Both the position numbers and the translations under genes were made by a program. A stretch of DNA of 9,641 nucleotides from Halothiobacillus neapolitanus (GTDB lineage: Bacteria; Pseudomonadota; Gammaproteobacteria; Halothiobacillales; Halothiobacillaceae), in the NCBI GenBank assembly GCA_020721485.1, contig DYMR01000067.1, forward strand, positions 1 through 9,641, written 5' to 3'. Of this stretch, positions 6,882 to 9,641 are shown in pieces; position 1 is the first letter of the stretch, and each line of letters begins with the position of its first letter. Under the pieces are notes generated by a model. It had not been told where the DNA came from. It ran no database searches and saw only the letters and a list, made by a program, of their open reading frames with translations.

Positions 6882-6967
6882 GCAAAGCCTCTCATCAATC
6901 AATCGGTGCGCGGGGTGGGTAGTGTAGCGAAAGCCGGCTGACTGAGGCATGGGCTTTGTGTGCGGGT

Positions 6968-7420
6968 TTACTCTTTGGCGAGAATTTGATGCCACAGCGG
7001 CGCGGGCACCGGCATGATCGACAGGCGATTGCCGCGTCGTATCAGGGGCAAGTCCGCCAGAGTGTCATCCGCTTTGAGTTCATCGAGCGAAATCAATCGC
7101 TTGAGGTGCCGTTCGTAGCCGACATCGACTTGCATCCAGCGCGGGTTTTCCGGCGTGGATTTGGGGTCGAAATAGCGGTGTTCGGGGTCGAATTGGGTGG
7201 GGTCGGGGTAGGGGGCGCTGATGACCGACATCAGGCCAACAATGCCCGGCACTTTGACATTCGAGTGGTAGAAAAACACGCCATCGCCGATCTGCATCGC
7301 GTCGCGCATCATGTTGCGGGCTTGGTAGTTGCGCACGCCGTACCAGCCTTCGACTTTTTGGCGCGCCAAATCGTCGATTGAAAACACTTCGGGTTCACAT
7401 TTCATGAGCCAATAATTCAT
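6968..7420 (-). CDS. EVE domain protein (PUA-like fold, THYN1 family)
   Basis: A 150-residue single-domain protein. [18 protein letters not shown] at the start, [16 protein letters not shown] (25-40), [18 protein letters not shown] (45-62) and the later RWMQVDV and [15 protein letters not shown] segments are diagnostic of the EVE domain, related to YTH and PUA domains and thought to bind modified bases in nucleic acid. The exact ligand of stand-alone bacterial members is uncertain. The ATG at 7420 has an AGGA about seven bases upstream and lies inside the end of the cyclo-ligase gene (26-base overlap), so the two are co-transcribed and probably coupled. Stand-alone EVE genes are found near 6S RNA/cyclo-ligase loci in proteobacteria, which fits. 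No defence genes are nearby, so a housekeeping role is more likely here than restriction. Confidence 0.93.
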   Translation of the reverse strand: MNYWLMKCEPEVFSIDDLARQKVEGWYGVRNYQARNMMRDAMQIGDGVFFYHSNVKVPGIVGLMSVISAPYPDPTQFDPEHRYFDPKSTPENPRWMQVDVGYERHLKRLISLDELKADDTLADLPLIRRGNRLSIMPVPAPLWHQILAKE

Positions 7421-8012
7421 GGCGGGTTCCTGGGCTGAGTGGGAAGCGGCGCAAGCCGTGTTCGGTGATGATGGCGTCGAGGGGAATATCCCAAGGATCA
7501 TGCGGCAACTGATTCACCTGCTGGCAGGCAAACGCAATGCCGATCAATACGGGGCGCGGACGCCGGAGTTTGCTGAGCGTTTTATCGTAAAACCCTGCGC
7601 CCATGCCCAGCCGATGCCCCTGTCGATCAAAGCCGACCAACGGCAGCAGAATGATGTCCATGCCGTGCGCGGTGCTCATCGCGGAGGCGCGCGGTTCCAC
7701 AATACCGAATCGATTACGCGCGCCGTGCCGATGACCGGAGCGTAGCCCCCGCGCCGAACGGAACCGCAAGGAGCCGTTGCGCTGAATAATTGGTAGCCAA
7801 AACCGTTTCGGGTGGCGGGCAATCAGCGGACGCAGATCCACTTCGCCATCAAAAGGCAGATAGGCGGCAATGTGCGGCGACGCGCGTTGCTGTAGCAAGC
7901 GGGCAATGGCGAGGACGATGCGGCGTTCGGCATGGGCGCGGCGATGGCCGGTGAGGGCGCGGCGGCGGGCGCGAAGCAGGCGACGGAGGGGGGCTTTTGG
8001 GCTGGCGGACAT
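7395..8012 (-). CDS. fau: 5-formyltetrahydrofolate cyclo-ligase (MTHF synthetase)
   Basis: A 205-residue enzyme that converts 5-formyltetrahydrofolate to 5,10-methenyltetrahydrofolate with ATP, recovering a folate form that accumulates in stationary phase; cytoplasmic. The basic N-terminus LRRLLRARRRAL (9-20) provides the usual R/K-rich ATP-contact helix. YLPFDGEVDLRPLI (51-64), LLPLVGFDRQGHRLGMGAGFYD (122-143), IGIAFACQQ (157-165) and DPWDIPLDAIITEHG (172-186) are family signatures. Length is normal. The ATG at 8012 lies about 20 bases after the probable 3' end of 6S RNA with no separate promoter obvious, so it is likely expressed by read-through from the 6S promoter, as known in Escherichia coli (ssrS-ygfA). 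Confidence 0.96.
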   Translation of the reverse strand: MSASPKAPLRRLLRARRRALTGHRRAHAERRIVLAIARLLQQRASPHIAAYLPFDGEVDLRPLIARHPKRFWLPIIQRNGSLRFRSARGLRSGHRHGARNRFGIVEPRASAMSTAHGMDIILLPLVGFDRQGHRLGMGAGFYDKTLSKLRRPRPVLIGIAFACQQVNQLPHDPWDIPLDAIITEHGLRRFPLSPGTRHELLAHEM

Positions 8013-8032
8013 GGATCTGTTCGCTGAAAAGA

Positions 8033-8217
8033 AGTGTCTTCCAGAACGCCGTTGGCGGTGCTTCGACCTTGAACCTGTGGTTCAAGCGGAAGGCGCGCAA
8101 GGGATGTAAGGCTTTCCGACGAGGCGGACTTGCACACGATCCATTTGATGCGCCCTCCATGGTCGCAGAGTACGGCTCAAGGGATTGAGCACCACCTGAC
8201 GAACGCCCCAGAAGACT
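8033..8217 (-). ncRNA. ssrS: 6S RNA
   Basis: A regulatory RNA of about 185 nucleotides that mimics an open promoter and sequesters sigma70 RNA polymerase in stationary phase. Direct evidence: CTTGAACCACAGGTTCAAGG is nearly identical to the late hairpin of E. coli 6S (CTTGAACCAAGGGTTCAAGG). GCCTTACA resembles E. coli GCCTTAAA before it. The two ends pair as GTCTTC (8216-8211) with GAAGAC (8041-8036), and this closing stem extends to about 15 pairs counting G-U. The position directly upstream of fau is the classic one. The 5' end is inferred from the promoter; the 3' end is approximate, beyond GAAGAC and near a T-rich stretch. Confidence 0.92.
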
Positions 8218-8223
8218 GAGTTC

Positions 8224-8253
8224 ATCGTAGTAGATGACTGCCCCAATTTGCAA
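8224..8253 (-). promoter_or_regulatory. Promoter of 6S RNA
   Basis: On the minus strand TTGCAA (8253-8248) and TACGAT (8229-8224) are separated by 18 bases, placing the start at about A8217, one base before the GTCTTC arm of the closing stem. That agrees with the 5' end predicted from RNA structure. It probably also serves fau and the EVE gene. Confidence 0.65.
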
Positions 8254-8255
8254 GG

Positions 8256-8314
8256 AAAAATCCCGCCGGATGTCGCCTCATGGTGCAACAGAGTCGGATG
8301 CATCATGAGGCGGG
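8256..8314 (-). terminator. Hairpin and T tract after rlmD, likely intrinsic terminator
   Basis: CGCCTCATG (8312-8304 on the minus strand) pairs perfectly with CATGAGGCG (8282-8274) over a 21-base loop, and the stem includes the rlmD stop codon. Alternatively CCCGCC (8314-8309) pairs with GGCGGG (8267-8262), which is followed by A and five T (8261-8256). The second form looks like a terminator and the two are mutually exclusive. It would separate rlmD from the 6S promoter. Confidence 0.45.
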
Positions 8315-9628
8315 CTCAAATACCGCCATGGATTCAATGTGTGCGGTGTGCGGAAACATGTTCATCACGCCGGCGGCGACGAGCCGGTAGCCGTGTTCGT
8401 GCACCAGGGCGTGGGCATCGCGCGCGAGGGTGCCGGGGTGGCAGGAAACATAAACAATCCGCCGAGGTTTGAGGCGGGCGATGTGGGGCATCATCGCTTC
8501 GGCACCGGCGCGCGGCGGGTCGAGCAGCACGAGGTCATAGGGTTGATTCAGCCAGTCCTGTCCCGCATCCGGGGTGAATAAATCCCCGACCACATGCAGG
8601 GTATTGTGTATGCCATTGGCGGCGGCGGCGGCCGCTCCGCGCGCGACCATCGCCGCATCCAGCTCCACCGCCGTGACTTGAGCGGCACGGCGCGCCAGCG
8701 GCAGGGTGAAATTACCCAGGCCGGCAAATAAATCCAGCACGCGATCCTGCTCGGTGACACCGAGTAAATCAATGGCTTGCTGCACCATCTTCCGGTTGAT
8801 TCCGGCGTGAACTTGGGTGAAATCGAGCGGGGCAAAGCCAATGGCGACGCCATAAGACGGATGGTGATCGACCAGCGGTTGCACGGTCGCGGGGTCCAGC
8901 GGGGTGACGGTCGCTGGCCCGCCGGATTGCAGGTACAGATCGTAGCCAAACGACTGGCCCACCGCGCTCAGTCGTTCCCGATCCGCCGCTTCGAGCGGGG
9001 CGAGGTGACGAATCACCAGCGCAACGCGATCATCGCTGCACGAGACTTCGATTTGCGGAATTTGCCGTTTGATGTCGAGCGTATTCAGTGCGTCCGCCAG
9101 ATCGGTCAACCGCTCGCCGACACGCGGATCCAGCACCGCGCAACGGGTTAAATCGGCCAAAAAATGGCTGTTTCGTTCGCGAAAGCCAATCAACAGGCGC
9201 TGCTTTTTCTCGACGAATCGAACGCCGAGCCGCGCCCGGCGGCGATAGCCCCAGACGGCATCGGTCAGCGGCGGCAGGACAGATGCCGGCGGCGTTTTGC
9301 CGATTCGTTCCAATTGATCGAGCAAAGATTGTTGTTTGAACGCGATTTGTTGCTCCGCCGCCAAATGTTGCATGGTGCAGGCACCGCATTGGTCAAAATG
9401 CGGGCATCCGGGCACCACCCGATCGGGCGACGGCTGCTCGATCGCCACGGTATCGCCCTCGTCGAACTGCTTTTTGCGTGCGGTGTAGACAAACCGTACC
9501 GTTTCCCCCGGCAACGCCCGGTCGATGAAGGTGGCTTTTCCATCCAAATGCGTGACCCCGCGCCCTTCGAGGGTGAGCGATTCGATGGTGGCGGTAAATT
9601 CACCGACGGGCAGTTTGGCTCGGCGCAT
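8303..9628 (-). CDS. rlmD: 23S rRNA (uracil(1939)-C(5))-methyltransferase RlmD (RumA)
   Basis: A 441-residue SAM-dependent enzyme that methylates U1939 of 23S rRNA (E. coli numbering). An N-terminal TRAM domain (about 5-65; ESLTLEGRGVTHLDGK, PGETV) is followed by the iron-sulfur cluster cysteines C75-x5-C81-x2-C84 and C163 (TRCAVLDP). The catalytic domain shows VLDLFAGLGNFTLPLAR (297-313) for SAM, LLDPPRAGAE (368-377), the nucleophile in VYVSCHPGTLARD (Cys396) and the terminal FPHTAHIESMAVF with the general base Glu432. Length fits E. coli RumA (433). The ATG at 9628 has GGAG seven bases upstream. TrmA and RlmC are related, but the four-cysteine cluster with the TRAM domain and the length favour RlmD. 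The promoter must lie beyond the right edge. Confidence 0.96.
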   Translation of the reverse strand: MRRAKLPVGEFTATIESLTLEGRGVTHLDGKATFIDRALPGETVRFVYTARKKQFDEGDTVAIEQPSPDRVVPGCPHFDQCGACTMQHLAAEQQIAFKQQSLLDQLERIGKTPPASVLPPLTDAVWGYRRRARLGVRFVEKKQRLLIGFRERNSHFLADLTRCAVLDPRVGERLTDLADALNTLDIKRQIPQIEVSCSDDRVALVIRHLAPLEAADRERLSAVGQSFGYDLYLQSGGPATVTPLDPATVQPLVDHHPSYGVAIGFAPLDFTQVHAGINRKMVQQAIDLLGVTEQDRVLDLFAGLGNFTLPLARRAAQVTAVELDAAMVARGAAAAAANGIHNTLHVVGDLFTPDAGQDWLNQPYDLVLLDPPRAGAEAMMPHIARLKPRRIVYVSCHPGTLARDAHALVHEHGYRLVAAGVMNMFPHTAHIESMAVFEPAS

Positions 9629-9641
9629 GGCGGGCTCCGTA

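Noticed and set aside
6882..6967. TPP riboswitch upstream of thiG
   Set aside because: The gap is short, and I could not find the conserved CUGAGA-type element or the expected paired arms. Only an AAAGCC/GGCTTT inverted repeat with a 16-base spacer is present.
7849..8253. 134-codon minus-strand open frame across the 6S locus
   Set aside because: It overlaps the 6S RNA and the start of fau, and its translation has no recognisable domain; the RNA gene explains the conservation.

Overview
The window reads as a compact stretch of a GC-rich gammaproteobacterial chromosome. Every gene I can support lies on the minus strand, so transcription runs from high to low coordinates. The lineage call rests on a 6S RNA gene directly upstream of 5-formyltetrahydrofolate cyclo-ligase (the ssrS-fau arrangement) and on housekeeping genes of gammaproteobacterial type (rlmD, trmB, thiG). 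A class I phosphoribulokinase points to an autotroph using the Calvin cycle, such as a sulfur- or hydrogen-oxidising chemolithotroph. I cannot name the genus from the sequence.

Layout from the right end, in transcription order. (1) rlmD, a 23S rRNA m5U methyltransferase, ends in a hairpin that overlaps its stop codon. (2) A sigma70-like promoter drives the 6S RNA gene, followed by fau (folate salvage) and an EVE-domain protein whose start overlaps the end of fau. (3) thiG (thiazole synthase) is followed three bases later by trmB (tRNA m7G46 methyltransferase). (4) After about 220 bases of AT-rich intergenic DNA comes phosphoribulokinase, a single-gene unit with a strong Shine-Dalgarno and a near-perfect intrinsic terminator. 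(5) A separate promoter, overlapped by two inverted repeats, drives a tightly packed operon of four genes: FAD-dependent amine-oxidase-like protein, DUF1365 protein, cyclopropane-fatty-acid-synthase-like methyltransferase, and an MFS transporter that runs off the left edge.

The most interesting part is the lipid-modification operon at 1-4110. Its gene set resembles the stress-inducible membrane-lipid loci of proteobacteria, in which a Cfa-like methyltransferase works beside a flavoprotein. The Cfa-like protein appears to lack two residues that bind bicarbonate in E. coli Cfa, so its product may be a C-methylated (or later furan-type) acyl chain rather than a cyclopropane. At the junction between the flavoprotein and DUF1365 genes, a 21-bp unit carrying a Shine-Dalgarno-like sequence and an ATG is present three times in tandem. 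This gives three in-frame start sites for DUF1365 and would leave the reading frame intact if the copy number changed. The rest of the window is ordinary housekeeping sequence.
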